Assembly (NCBI RefSeq): GCF_003966125.1
Contig: NZ_RXMA01000029.1
Span: 1 to 64,000 of the forward strand
Length of the DNA stretch: 64,000 nt
DNA from: Azospirillum griseum
GTDB taxonomy: Bacteria; Pseudomonadota; Alphaproteobacteria; Azospirillales; Azospirillaceae
Direction of reading: 5' to 3'
The translations under genes and the position numbers were made by a program. Positions 26,901-37,800 of the stretch are shown one piece after another (the first letter of the stretch is position 1; each line of letters opens with the position of its first letter). The notes under the pieces are model-generated. The model had not been told where the DNA came from. It did no database searches and saw nothing but the letters and a program-made list of their open reading frames with translations.

Positions 26901-28888
26901 GCAGCGCGTTGCTGGGGTCGGTCAAGGGGACCATCGGCCATCTCGACGCCGCCGCCGGCATGGCCGGGCTGATCAAGGCCGCGCTGGTGCTGGAGCGGGG
27001 AATCGTGCCGCCCACCGCCCATTTCACCAGCCCCAACCCGCGCATTCCCTTCGCCGAGGGACCGTTCCGCGTCAACGGGCAACCGGAACCCTTCCCCGGC
27101 CCGGCGGATCGCCCGCGCTTGGCTGGGGTCAGCGGCTTTGGCATGGGGGGAACCAACATCCACGCCATCCTGTCCGCCGCACCGGTGGATGGGCCTGCCG
27201 AGGCAACCACCCAAACCCCAACCGACACCGCCCCGGTTCTGCTGACCCTCTCCGCCGCCACGCCCGACGCGCTCGACCGCTTGACCGACGCGCTGGTGGC
27301 GGATCTGGAGGGGGACGACGGGCACCGTCTGGCCGATGTCGCCGGGTCGCTCGCCCGTCGCCGCCCGTTGCGCCACCGCCGCGTGCTGGTCGCCGCCACC
27401 CCGGCGCAGGCCGCCCGCGCCTTGCGGGCGGGCGCGCCGGTGGGCGAGGCGGCGCGGGGCGTTGCCACCGCCTTACTCTTTCCCGGCCAGGGTGCGCAGC
27501 AGGCCGGGATGGCCCGCGACCTGCACCGCGCCGTTCCCGCCTTCCGCGACGTGATCGACGCGGCCGACCGGGCGTTGCGCGGTGGTCCGGCGGAGGGGCT
27601 GCGCGCCCTGCTGCTGGCCGATCCCGCTGACGCGCGGGCCACGGCGTCGCTGTCAGAAACGCTGCTGACCCAACCGGCGCTGTTCGTCACCGAATACGCC
27701 ACCGCCCGTGCCCTGGAATCGCTGGGTGTGCGCGCCAACGCGCTGATCGGCCACAGCGTGGGCGAGTATGTCGCCGCCTGTCTGGGCGGGGTGATGGGGT
27801 TCGACGACGCCCTGCGGCTGGTCGCTGCGCGCGGGCGGCTGATGGCCACCGCCCCGCGCGGGGCGATGCTGGCAATGTCCTTGCCGGAGGCGGAGGTTCT
27901 GCCGCTGCTGGCTCAATCCGGGGCCGATCTGGCGGCGGTCAACGCCCCGCGCCAATGCGTGGCGGCGGGGACGGAGGCGCAGATCACCGCGCTGGCGGCG
28001 CTGGTGACGGGGTTGGGCAAGCCGTCGCGGCGGCTGGTGGTGTCGCACGCCTTCCACTCCGCCCTGATGGACCCGATTTTGGACGCCTTCGCCGAGGAGC
28101 TGGCGCGCACGCCGCTGGCGGCCCCGACCGTGCCGATCCTGTCCAACGTCAGCGGCGATTGGCTGCGGGCGGAGGAGGCGACCGATCCGGCCTATTGGGT
28201 GCGCCATCTGCGCGGGACCGTGCGCTTTGCCGATGGGCTGCGCCGCCTGATCGACGCCGATCCCACCCGTTTGCTGGTGGAGGCCGGACCCGGCTCCACC
28301 CTGACCCGGCTGGCCCGAGGCGCTGGCGCGGGGGAGGCGCAGGCCATCGCCGCTCTGCCCCTGGCCATCCACACCGCCACCCAACCGACCGAGGGACGCG
28401 ACGGTCACGCCGCCCTGCTCGACGCCGTGGGCCGCGTCTGGGCGGCGGGTGGGACCATCGACCGCAAGGCGGCGGCGGGCGGCTCGACCCGGCGGGTGGC
28501 GTTGCCGCCCTACCCCTTTGCCACCATCCGGCTGTGGATCGAGCCGAACGCCGTCGCGGCGGCTCCCGATCACGCGCCGCCGCCGTCTCCACCGTCGTCC
28601 GCACCTCCGGCCACCATCGACGGGCGCGAAGCGGTGATCGCCGAGGTGTGGCGCGATGTGCTGGGCGTGCCCCAGGTCGGGCCGGGGGATGACTTCCTGG
28701 CCTTGGGCGGGGATTCGCTGATCGCCGTGCGCATCGCCACCCGGCTGCGCGCGCGGCTGGGGTGCGAGGTGGCGGCCAGCGCCCTGTTCCGGGGCGGAAC
28801 CGTCGCCGGGTTGGCCCGCCTGTTGGGCGGTGATGAGCAAAAGACCGAAGCGCAAGAGATCGGCGCGCGTGAAGAGGGATGGCTGTGA
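23939..28888 (+). CDS. Hybrid NRPS-PKS, A-T-KS-AT-T (initiation and first polyketide extension)
   Basis: This 1649-residue megasynthase starts the assembly line: it activates an amino acid without a condensation domain, then extends it with malonate. A1 occupies ~45-555 (a3 HTSGSTGRPKP, a10 Lys in LPSGKIDRK). Carrier T1 has Ser592 (MGAHSL). KS occupies ~650-1075 with Cys823 (NSACST), His959 and His1001 all present. AT occupies ~1178-1480 with Ser1273 (GHSVGE) and HAFH at 1370-1373, a malonyl-CoA signature. Carrier T2 has Ser1593. There is no KR, so the beta-keto group is left. The hand-read A1 code DPQNVGMVDK matches no substrate I know. The ATG at 23939 lacks a ribosome-binding site; the in-frame GTG at 23981, with GAGGG 7 nt upstream, is a serious alternative. 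The stop overlaps the next ATG (TGATG). The acidic C-terminal tail (EIGAREEGWL) may dock to the TubC domain of the next protein. Confidence 0.95.
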   Translation: MHHTQSDSWLEGGFVQDAASSGSASIDHHPAVAWEVGDILPSGYGDYALAALWRATQAVQGAALAVVERDGARRLDHASLADRARRWAHRLRATGLPPGAPVGLCAAADLAIPIGFLAILEAGGAVVPLDPALPADRLRAMAAALGCHRILTTADTAPLFGDAIPLLDLDETPDDAPISDDDRPDHDPDRVAVIYHTSGSTGRPKPVALPHRAISARLRSMVDWFGVAADDVVCAGSTLAFDPFLQQMFFPLLVGGTLWLPDRHALLDPALFWEQAARFGVTHLNFVPSQVEALLRRAPPGGLPGLRRIVMGGERMPPDLPARIAAALGSVAVYNMYGPTEATVDATGWRADPSVSDRDIPIGAPLPGCRVRILNAALERVPVGEVGELCIGGAGLALGYLGMAEATANAFVADPFGAPGDRLYRTGDQARWRPDGQIAFLGRQDEQVKIRGQRIELGEVEAALRAAPGVALATVSKWEDAPGGAALLAHLTATPGGDAPEPEALRRWLAERLPAAAVPARILVLDALPTLPSGKIDRKALPRPALAVSKPDAPPSPRDAASFERRIAAVWAGLLGRPSVDVTANLFEMGAHSLHVPRALIAIEEATGRRLSAVDLFRFPSVAALARHMAGGDVASRPAAARRRALAGEEDHAVAIVGMAFRFPGAADRAAFWDAMMAGTDAVRRRDPASLRADGAPAALVDHPDFIAAHAAIDGTDRFDPVPFGYSHGEAAEIDPQQRLLLQLAWHALEDAACDPEEDGPVGVFAGVGFNSYLVDNLRDRLGVAGGTDRFSAVVGVDKDFAATRIAYKLGLTGPAMTVNSACSTALSVTVAAVDSLRAGRCRVALAGAASLGMFSPFGHIHADGGIASRAGLCRPFDAQADGVVAGAGAAVLVLKRLGDARADGDRVHAVIRGIGIANDGAGKAAFSAPSVDGQAAAIAQALDDAGVEPGQIGFVEGHGTATPLGDPIEVAALNLAYRGTDRRAEAGSALLGSVKGTIGHLDAAAGMAGLIKAALVLERGIVPPTAHFTSPNPRIPFAEGPFRVNGQPEPFPGPADRPRLAGVSGFGMGGTNIHAILSAAPVDGPAEATTQTPTDTAPVLLTLSAATPDALDRLTDALVADLEGDDGHRLADVAGSLARRRPLRHRRVLVAATPAQAARALRAGAPVGEAARGVATALLFPGQGAQQAGMARDLHRAVPAFRDVIDAADRALRGGPAEGLRALLLADPADARATASLSETLLTQPALFVTEYATARALESLGVRANALIGHSVGEYVAACLGGVMGFDDALRLVAARGRLMATAPRGAMLAMSLPEAEVLPLLAQSGADLAAVNAPRQCVAAGTEAQITALAALVTGLGKPSRRLVVSHAFHSALMDPILDAFAEELARTPLAAPTVPILSNVSGDWLRAEEATDPAYWVRHLRGTVRFADGLRRLIDADPTRLLVEAGPGSTLTRLARGAGAGEAQAIAALPLAIHTATQPTEGRDGHAALLDAVGRVWAAGGTIDRKAAAGGSTRRVALPPYPFATIRLWIEPNAVAAAPDHAPPPSPPSSAPPATIDGREAVIAEVWRDVLGVPQVGPGDDFLALGGDSLIAVRIATRLRARLGCEVAASALFRGGTVAGLARLLGGDEQKTEAQEIGAREEGWL

Positions 28889-31800
28889 TGGGCGGGATCG
28901 AGACGACGGACGGTGCGGCGATGGTCGAGCGTGATGGCCCGCTGGCCGATGCCCTTCTGGTTGAACTGGCCGCCCGCGACATCCGGTTGACGGTGAAGGA
29001 TGGACGGCTGGGGTACGACGCCCCCGCCGGTGCCTTCGACGACGCCCTGAAAGCGCGGGTGCGCGCCCTGCGCCCGGCCCTGATCGCCCGCCTGTCCGGT
29101 CAAGACGGCGGCCAGGATCGGGGCCTGAATGAGGGGGCCACTGGCGAGATCGTCGCCCCCCTGACCTTCGGGCAGGAGCGCATGTGGTTCCTCAACCGCC
29201 TGGATCTGGGCCAGCCCGGCGGGGCGCGCGGCGGCTACACCGAACATCTGGCCTTCGATCTGGTTGGTTCGCTCGACCACGCCGCGCTCGACCGCGCCCT
29301 GACGGCGGTGGCCGCCCGCCATGGCGCGCTGCGCACCCGGTTCGAGGATGGCCCCGACGGCCCGGTCCAGCGCGTCGCCCCGCCCGCCGCCGCTGCGCTC
29401 CCCGCCCATCGGGTTGATCTGCGCGCCACGCCGGACGCGTTGGAACGCGCGTTGGACGAGGCCGCGCACCGGCCCATCGATCTGGCGACCGACCCGCACG
29501 CGCGCGTCGCCTTGTTCACGTTGGCGGATGACCATCATGTCCTGTCGTTGTCGGCCCATCACGCCGCGTGGGACGGCTGGTCGAACGGGCTGTTCGCCGC
29601 CGACCTCGCCACCGCCTACAACGCCGCGCGGGCCGGTCGCCCCGCCGATTTGCCGCCGCTGGTCCGCGACATGGCCGATCTGGCCCGCGCCCAGCGCGCC
29701 GCGCTGGCGTCCGGCGGGTTCGACGCCGCGCTGGAGCGGCTGCGCCGCCGCCTGGATGGCCACCCGACGCACCTGACCTTGCCAACCGACCACCCGCGCC
29801 CGGCGGTGGCCGATGGGCGCGGGGCCGCCCTCGCCCTGCGGTTGGAGCCGGACGCGGCGGGCGCGCTCGCCGCCGCCGCGCGGCGGGCCGGAGCCACCCC
29901 CTACATGGCGGTGCTGGCGGCCTGGGCGCTGCTGCTGTCCCGTTTGAGCGGCGCGCCGCGCCTGCTGATCGGCGCACCGGTCGCCGCCCGCGCCGACGAG
30001 GCGGAGGAGGCGATCATCGGCTATCTGTCCAACAGCGTGGCGATCCCGGTGGATGTCGGCGCGGCGGGCAGCTTTGGCGCGCTGGTGGAGCAGGTGCGCG
30101 ACCGCACGCTCGACGTCATGGCCGACCAGGATGTGCCCTTTGACAAGCTGGTGGAGGCGCTGGCCCCGCCGCGCAGCCGCGCCACCACGCCGCTGGTGCA
30201 GACCATGTTCGCCATGCAGCCGCGCGCCGTGCCCGCCCCAGCGCTGGGCGGGCTGGCCGTGACGGTGCGGACCCGCCACAACGAGGCGGCGCGCTATGAA
30301 CTGACGCTCAATCTGGAAACCACGGCCGACGGCGCGCTGGACGGGCCGTTGACCTACGCCACCGCCCTGTTCGACGCCGCCACCGTGGTGGGTTGGGCGG
30401 ATTGGCTGTGCGCCTTTCTGCGCGCGGCACCCGGTCAATGGTCGGCCCCGCTGGATCGGTCGCCGCTGGTCACGCCCGCCAAGGCGACCACCGCCGCAAT
30501 CACCCCCGCCGCGTCATCACCTGTCGCCACGCCGGTGGCCGATGGGTTCGCCACTCCAACCGAACGCGCCCTGGCCGCGCTGTGGGCCGGGTTTCTGGCG
30601 ACGCCGCCGACCGCGCGCGACGATGATTTCTTCGTGCTGGGCGGCCACAGCCTGCTGCTGATGCGCGTCGTCAACGCCATCAACAGCGACGGCTCTCTGG
30701 GTCGGATCGAGTTGGCCGAGGCGCTGGGGGCCACCCGCCTGATGGACATGGCCGCCCTGCTGGACGGTGGGCAACCCGCCCTTGCCACCGCGCCCACCGC
30801 CGCCGCCCCGCTGGAGGGCGCGGCGGAGGAGCATCCGGCCAACCCCGGCCAGGAAGGCATGTGGCTGACCCGGCGGGACGAGGCGGAGACGACCGCCTGG
30901 TCGGTGCCGCTGGTGATTCCGCTGGCCCGCCACGCCGAGGCCGCCGTCGTGCGCGCCGGGCTGGAACGGTTGGCCGCCCGCCACCCCGCCCTGCGCACGA
31001 CCCTGTGCGAGCGCGATGGCGCGATCCGGCAGCGCATCGCCCCGCACGACCACCCCGGCCTGATCGACCTGACCGTTCATCACGGGCTGGACGCCGCCGC
31101 CCGTTTTGCCGTGATGAAACGGGACCTCGCCCGCCCGATGGATCTGGAACGCGGGCCGCTCTACCGCTTTCACCTGTTCACCAACGGCGATGGCGCGGGC
31201 GAACTGTTTCTCAACGCCGATCATACGCTGATCGACGGCTGGTCGCTCGACGTGCTGCGCCGGGACGTGGTGGCGCTGATCGACGCGGCGGCGACGGGTC
31301 GGGGGGATGGGCTGCCCGCGCTGGCCTGCACCCCGGTGGCGTTGACCGCGCGGCGGCTGGCCGACACCCGCCGGCTGGAGGCCGACCGCGCCTATTGGCT
31401 CGACACCCTGCGCGGGATGGAGTTGGGCGACCTGCCCGCCCCCGGCTCCCGCCCGCCGGGCGCACCGCCGCGCGGCCTGCGCACGCAGCGCGACCTGTCC
31501 GCCGCGACGATGGCCGCGCTCGACCGCATCGCCCGCGCCGGTGGAACCACCCCGACCGTCGCCCTGATCGCCGCTGCCAGCGCCCTGATGATCCGCCTGA
31601 AGGGCGACGGGCGCGACGTGTCGGTCGCCACCCCCTTCGCCGGGCGGACGGAGCCGGAGCACGCCGACCTTGTCGGCTGCTTTGTCGAGGTGCTGCCGCT
31701 GCGCTTCCCCGGTGGGTTGGAGCGGTCCTTCGCCGACCATCTGGCTGCCGCCCGCCGGGCGTTGACCGGGGCGCTCGCCCACCAGACCTACCCGCTGCGC

Positions 31801-34800
31801 CACATCATGAAAGACACGCTGGCGGCGCGGGGCGGCGACCCGACCACGCTCTATGATGTGGTCGCCGTGCTGGAAAACGCCGAACCGCAGACCCGCGACT
31901 GGTTCGATCCACGCATCGGCGGCGGCAAATACGACCTTGCCTTCATCATCGGTCGGATGCCCGACGGCAGCGCCGTGCTGACGGTCGAGCATGACGAATG
32001 GCTCTACGACGCGCAGGACGCCTTGGCGATGGCCGCGCGGCTGGAAACCCTGCTGTGCGCCGCCGCCGACCGCCCGGACGCCGCCCTGGGCGATCTGGCG
32101 GTGATGCCGGAGGACGAACGCCGTCTGGTGCTGTCGGGTTTCAACGACACCGCCGCCGCTTACCCGCGCGACGCGTCGATGGCCGATCTGTGGGCGCGCG
32201 CGGCGGCCGAGCACGCCGACCGGGTGGCCCTGCGCGCGTCGAACGGCGACACGCTGACCTACGCCGCGCTCGACCAGCGGGCGGGGGCCATCGCCGCCGC
32301 CCTGCTCGGCAGCGGTCCGGTGGGGCCGACGGTCGCCCTGGCGGTGCAGCGCGGGTTTGACGCCGTGGCCGCCATTCTCGGCATCTGGAAGGCGGGGGCG
32401 GCCTATCTGCCGCTCGATTCCAAGCTGCCGCCCGCCGTCGTCACCCAATTGATGACCGACGCCGAGGCCCGGATCATCCTGGCCGACGCCACCAAGGCCG
32501 CGACGCTGTCCGGGCTGCCCGACCACCCGATCCTGCGCCTGGACTCCCTGCCGTCCGCCCCCGCTCCTGCCGATGCTTCTGCCGCTCCGCCGGTGGTGCC
32601 CGATGGCGGTGCGCCCGCCTATGTGATGTTCACCTCCGGGACCACCGGCACACCCAAGGGGGTGGTGGTTCCGCACCGGGGCATCGCTCGGCTGGCGTTG
32701 AACCGCGCGGTGCTGGACCTGCGCCCGCAGGACGTGATGGGGCAACTGGCCCCGCTCGCCTTCGACGCGAAGACGCTGGAGCTGTGGAGCGCCCTGCTGA
32801 ACGGGGCCAGCCTGCGCGTTTTCGACGACGAGGAGCTGTTGGATCCGCAGGCGCTGGGCCGGGCGCTGGTCAGCGGCGGCGTCACCGTGCTGTGGCTGAC
32901 CGCCGGGCTGTTCAACCGCGCGGCGGACGAAGCGCCCCACATCTTCCGCCCCCTGCGCCTGCTGATGAGCGGGGGTGAGGCCCTCAGCCCGCCGCATCTC
33001 CGCCGGGTGATGGCGGCCTGTCCGGACCTGTGCCTGCTCAATGGCTATGGGCCGACGGAAAATTCCTGCCTGACCACGCTGCACACCATCACCACCGCCG
33101 ATCTGGACGGGGCGATTCCCATTGGCCGCCCAATCAGCAACTGCCGGGTGTTCGTGGTGGATGACCGTCTCACCCCCGTGCCGGTCGGCGTCTGGGGCGA
33201 GTTGCTGTGCGGGGGCGACGGCGTGGCGCTGGGCTACGCCGGGCGGCCCGATCTGACCGCCGCGTCCTTCGTTTCCCCGCCCTGGGCGGCGGGGGAGCGG
33301 CTCTACCGCAGCGGCGACATTGTGCGTTGGCGGCGCGACGGCGTCATCGAGTTCCTCGGGCGGCGCGATGGGCAGGTGAAGATTCGCGGCCACCGCATCG
33401 AAACCGGGGCCATCGAAGCCGTGCTGTCGGGCTGTGCTGACGTGCGCGACGCCGCCGTGCTCGTCACCGGCAGCGGGGCCGACAAGGCGCTGGTCGCCTG
33501 CGTGGCCGCCGACAGCGCGGCGGGGGAAGGCGCGTGGCGGCGGACACTGGCCGAACGGCTGCCGATCTACATGATGCCCGCGCGCTTCATCGTCGTCCCC
33601 GCCCTGCCGGTCAACGCCAACGGCAAGCGCGACCGACGCGCCGTGCAGTCGCTGGTGACGGCGGTGATGGCGGCCACGGCACCCGCCCTTGCCATGGCGG
33701 CCCCCACCGTTTCCGCCCCGCCCCGCCCCGCCGCCAGCCCGGCGGAAACACTGGTGCTGCGGCTGTTCGCCGAGCAATTCCCCGGCGTGGCGCTGGATCC
33801 GTCGTCGGACTTCTTCCACCTCGGCGGCCATTCGATGACGGCGATGCGCCTGTCGGCCCGTCTGGTCGAGGAATGCGGGGCGCGGGTGTCGCTGCGCGCG
33901 CTGTTCGCCGCCCGCACCGTCGCCGCCATCGCCGCGCTGTTGCCGTCCACAGCCGCCGCCGCACCCACCGCCACCGGATCCGCTGAAACCCTCATGCTGC
34001 TGCCCCCCGTCGCCCCGCACCGGGCCGAACCCGCCGACGGCTACCCCCTGTCCACCGGCCAGGAGCGGTTGTGGGTGATGCAACGCCTGTTCCCCGACAG
34101 CGGCGTCTACAACATTCCGCTTGTCTTCGACGTCGACGGCGATCTGAACGCCGACGCGCTCGCCCGCGCGCTGACCGCGCTGGAGGAGCGTCACCACGCC
34201 CTGCGCCTGCGCGTCGTCGATGGGCCGGACGGGCGTCCGCGCCAGCGGCTGTACCCGGTCGGCGCGCTGGTCCTCCACCGCGTCGATCTGTCGGCGGAGG
34301 CTGATCCGGTTGCCGCCGCCACCGCCCGCCAGTCCGCCGAACTGCACCGCCCCTTTGCGTTGGAACGCGAAGCCGGGGCGCGCGCCCTGCTGATGCGGTT
34401 GGGCGCGGCGCGCTGGCGCGTTCTGCTGGTGCTGCACCACGCCATCATGGACGGCTGGTCCGCCGGGGTGCTGATGCGCGACCTCGCCGCCTTCTATTCT
34501 GCCGCGCTCACCACCCCGGCGGGGGCCGCGCTGACCATCGCCACCCCGGCCCCGGCGGTGCAGTTCCAGGACGTCGCCGCCTGGCAACGCGCCCACGCCG
34601 ACAGCGCGGAGGGCAAGGCCCTGCTCGCCCGCTGGGTGGGGCGGCTGACCCCGCGCCCCGAACCGCTGGCCCTGCCCACCGACCACCGCCGCCCGCCGGT
34701 CAAGAGCTTCCGGGGCGACACGGTGGAGCACGCCTTTGACGCCGCGCTCAGCGCCGCGCTCGACCGGTTGGCGCGGGCGGAATCCGCCACCCCCTTCGCC

Positions 34801-37800
34801 GTCGTCACCGCGCTGGTGCAGGCGCTGCTGCACCGGATGACCGGCCAGACCGACATGGCGCTCGGCACGCTGGTCGCCGGACGCGACCGGGCGGAGGTGC
34901 AGGACACCGTCGGCTTTTTCGTCAACACGCTGGTGCTGCGCCAGTCCATCGACCCGGAGGCCGGTTTCCGCCGCTTGCTGGCCGACACGCGCGGCACCTG
35001 CCTGCACGCGGTGGCCGATCAGCATTGCCCGTTTGAATCGCTGGTGGAGGCCACCGGCGCGCCGCGCGATCTGGGCCGCAACCCGCTGTTCGACGTGCTG
35101 GTCGTCTGGCAATCGGACGATGGCGCGCCGCCGTCCCTGCCCGGCCTGACCACCCACAGCCTGCCGGTGTCCTTCCCCTTTGCCAAATTCGATCTGGGAT
35201 TCCATTTCGGGCGGCGCGGCGACCGCATCATCTGCCAGTTGGAGCACAGCGCCGACCTGTTCGACGCCGACAGCGCCGCCGCGCTGTTCGCGCGGTTGGA
35301 GCATCTGGCCGCCGCCGTGCTGGCCGACCCGGACCGCCGCATCAGGACCCTGCCGATCCTGCCGGACGGGGAACGGGCGCAGCTCGCCCGCTTCAACGAC
35401 ACCGCCACCCCGCTCGACACCCGGCGCAGCCTGACCCGGCTGCTGCTGGACCAGACCGCCCGCAGCCCCGGCGCGCCCGCCCTGCTGTGGAACGGTCAGG
35501 CCCCGCTGTCCTACCGTGACTTTGCGGCGCGGGCCGGGGCGGTGGCCCGTCGGCTGGTCGCCGCCGGGGTGAAGCCCGGCGACAGCGTGGCGATCTGCGC
35601 CCCGCGCGGGCCGGAGCTGCTGATCGGCATCCACGGCATCCTGATGGCCGGGGCGGGCTATGCCCCGCTGGGGGCCGACCAGCCGCCCGCCCGTCTGGCC
35701 GGGATGCTGGAGGATCTGGGCCACCCGCTGGTCCTGACCACCGCCGACACCCGCGCCCGTCTGGGCGAAAGCGCCCGCTGCCTGGACCTGTCGGTGGACG
35801 GCGTGGCGGAGCCGCTGGATTTGGGCGGGCCGGATGGCTTGGCCTATGTCCTCTTCACCTCCGGCTCGACCGGGCGGCCCAAGGGCGTGGCGGTGGAGCA
35901 GCACGCAGTGGTGAACCGCGTGTTGTGGATGCAAAGCGCCTTTCCCATCGGCCCCGGCGACGTGATCCTGCAAAAGACACCGGTGACGTTCGACGTGTCG
36001 GTGTGGGAGCTGCTGTGGTGGGGCTGGACCGGGGCCGCCGTCGCCCTGCCGCCGCCGGGGGCCGAGCGCGATCCGCAGACGCTGGTCGATCTGATCGCCC
36101 GCGACGGCGTGACCGTGCTGCATTTCGTGCCGTCGATGCTCGCCGCCTTCCTGACCTGTCTGGAGGATGGCCGGGCCGACGCCGCCAAGCTGGCCCGCCT
36201 GCGCTTCGTCTTCGCCAGCGGCGAGGCGCTGGATCCGGCGTTGGTTGAGCGTTTCGACCGGCTGCTGCACCGCCGGTTCGGAACCCAGCTTCACAACCTC
36301 TATGGCCCGACCGAGGCCACGGTGGACGTGACGTGGCACCCCTGCTCCCCCTGGACCGGCGGGGCGGTGGTCCCGATCGGCAAGCCCATCGCCAACACCA
36401 CCGTGGACATTCTCGACGCCGATGGCGCGCCGCTGCCCATCGGCATGGCCGGGGAAATCCATCTGGGCGGGCCGCAGGTGGCGCGCGGTTACGTCAACCG
36501 GCCCGACCTGACGGCCAAGGCCTTCATCGCCGATCCCAACCGGCCCGGCGGGCGGCTCTACCGCACCGGCGATCTCGGGCGCTGGCGGCGCGACGGGACC
36601 ATCGAGTATCTGGGGCGCATCGATCATCAGGTGAAGGTGCGCGGCCAGCGCATCGAACCCGGCGAGATCGAACACGCGCTGGAACGCCATCCCGGTGTGG
36701 AGCGCGCCGTCGTCGTCCCGGTCGCGGTCAACGGCCTGACCGAGCTGCACGGCTACATCCTGCCCCGCGACCCGGCCCTGACCACCGCCGCCCTGCGCGC
36801 CCATCTGCGCGACCGGGTGACGGAGGCGATGATCCCTGCCCGCTTCCTCCGGCTGGACGCCCTGCCCCTGACCAGCAGCGGCAAGCTGGACCGCAAGGCG
36901 CTGACCGGCGCGCCGCTCGACCGGCCCGCCGCCACGGTTGCCCCCGCTGCCCCTTCCGTTGACGCAGCGGGCAACCGGTCTGCGGTGGAGGCGGCGATCC
37001 GCGCCATCTGGAAGGACTTGCTGCCGGACGCCGATCCCGGCCCGCGCGATGGCTTCTTCGATGCGGGCGGCAACAGCCTGTTGGTGATCCGCCTGCACGA
37101 GCGGCTGAACGCCCGTTGGCCCGGCGTGTTCGGCGTGGCCGACCTGTTCGCCTGCGCCACCATCGCCGAACAGGCCCAGCGCATCGCCCCCACCGCTCCC
37201 CCCGCATCCCCCGTTTTGCCGACGCCCCCGACCATGACGCACCCGCCGACCACCACCCACCCCGTCGCCATGGCGTCACCCGCCGGTGCCACTTTCGCCG
37301 GGAACGCCCCCGCCGGTGCCATCGCCATCGTCGGCATGGCGCTGCGCCTGCCCGGCAGCGAGGATCTCGCTGGGTTCTGGCGCGACGTGTCCACTGCCGC
37401 CGACCGGGTGCGTCCGCTGCCCGATGGGCGGGAGGCCGACACCCGCGCGGTGCTGGCGGCGCTGGGGCTGCCGCAGCCCGACCGCTTCCGCGAGGCCGCC
37501 TATCTCGACGATGTGATGGGGTTCGAGCCGAAGCGGCTGCGGCTGTCGCCCGCCGACGCCGCGCTGCTGGATCCCGAACAGCGCCTGTTCCTGGAAACCG
37601 CCCTGCGCGCGTTGGAGGACGCCGGACGTGGCGGGGCCGCGCTGGACGACGCCCGCGTCGGCGTCTTCGTTGGCGGGGTCCCCGGCACGGCGTGGCGCGA
37701 CGCGCTGATGCGCGGGGCCGCTCCGAACCGGGTGGAGCAGATCTTCGCGCTCAACGTCGCCTCCAACATCGCCACCCGCTTGTCCTTCCTGCACAATTGG

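Noticed and set aside
29158..30470. First C domain as a heterocyclisation (Cy) domain, because it lacks an A partner
   Set aside because: The core motif is HHAAWDG, a normal condensation motif, not the DxxxxD form of Cy domains.
30440..30570. Cryptic A-domain remnant between C1 and its T domain
   Set aside because: Only about 30 Ala/Thr/Pro-rich linker residues separate the domains, with no a1-a10 motif traces.
30517..37260. A 2247-codon open frame on the minus strand across the giant NRPS gene, with other very long antisense frames at 37276-40521, 40741-43119 and 46089-50699
   Set aside because: They arise from the strong GC bias at third positions of the plus-strand genes. The translations are low-complexity Gly/Arg/Gln/His-rich without any domain, whereas the plus strand encodes clear NRPS/PKS motifs throughout.
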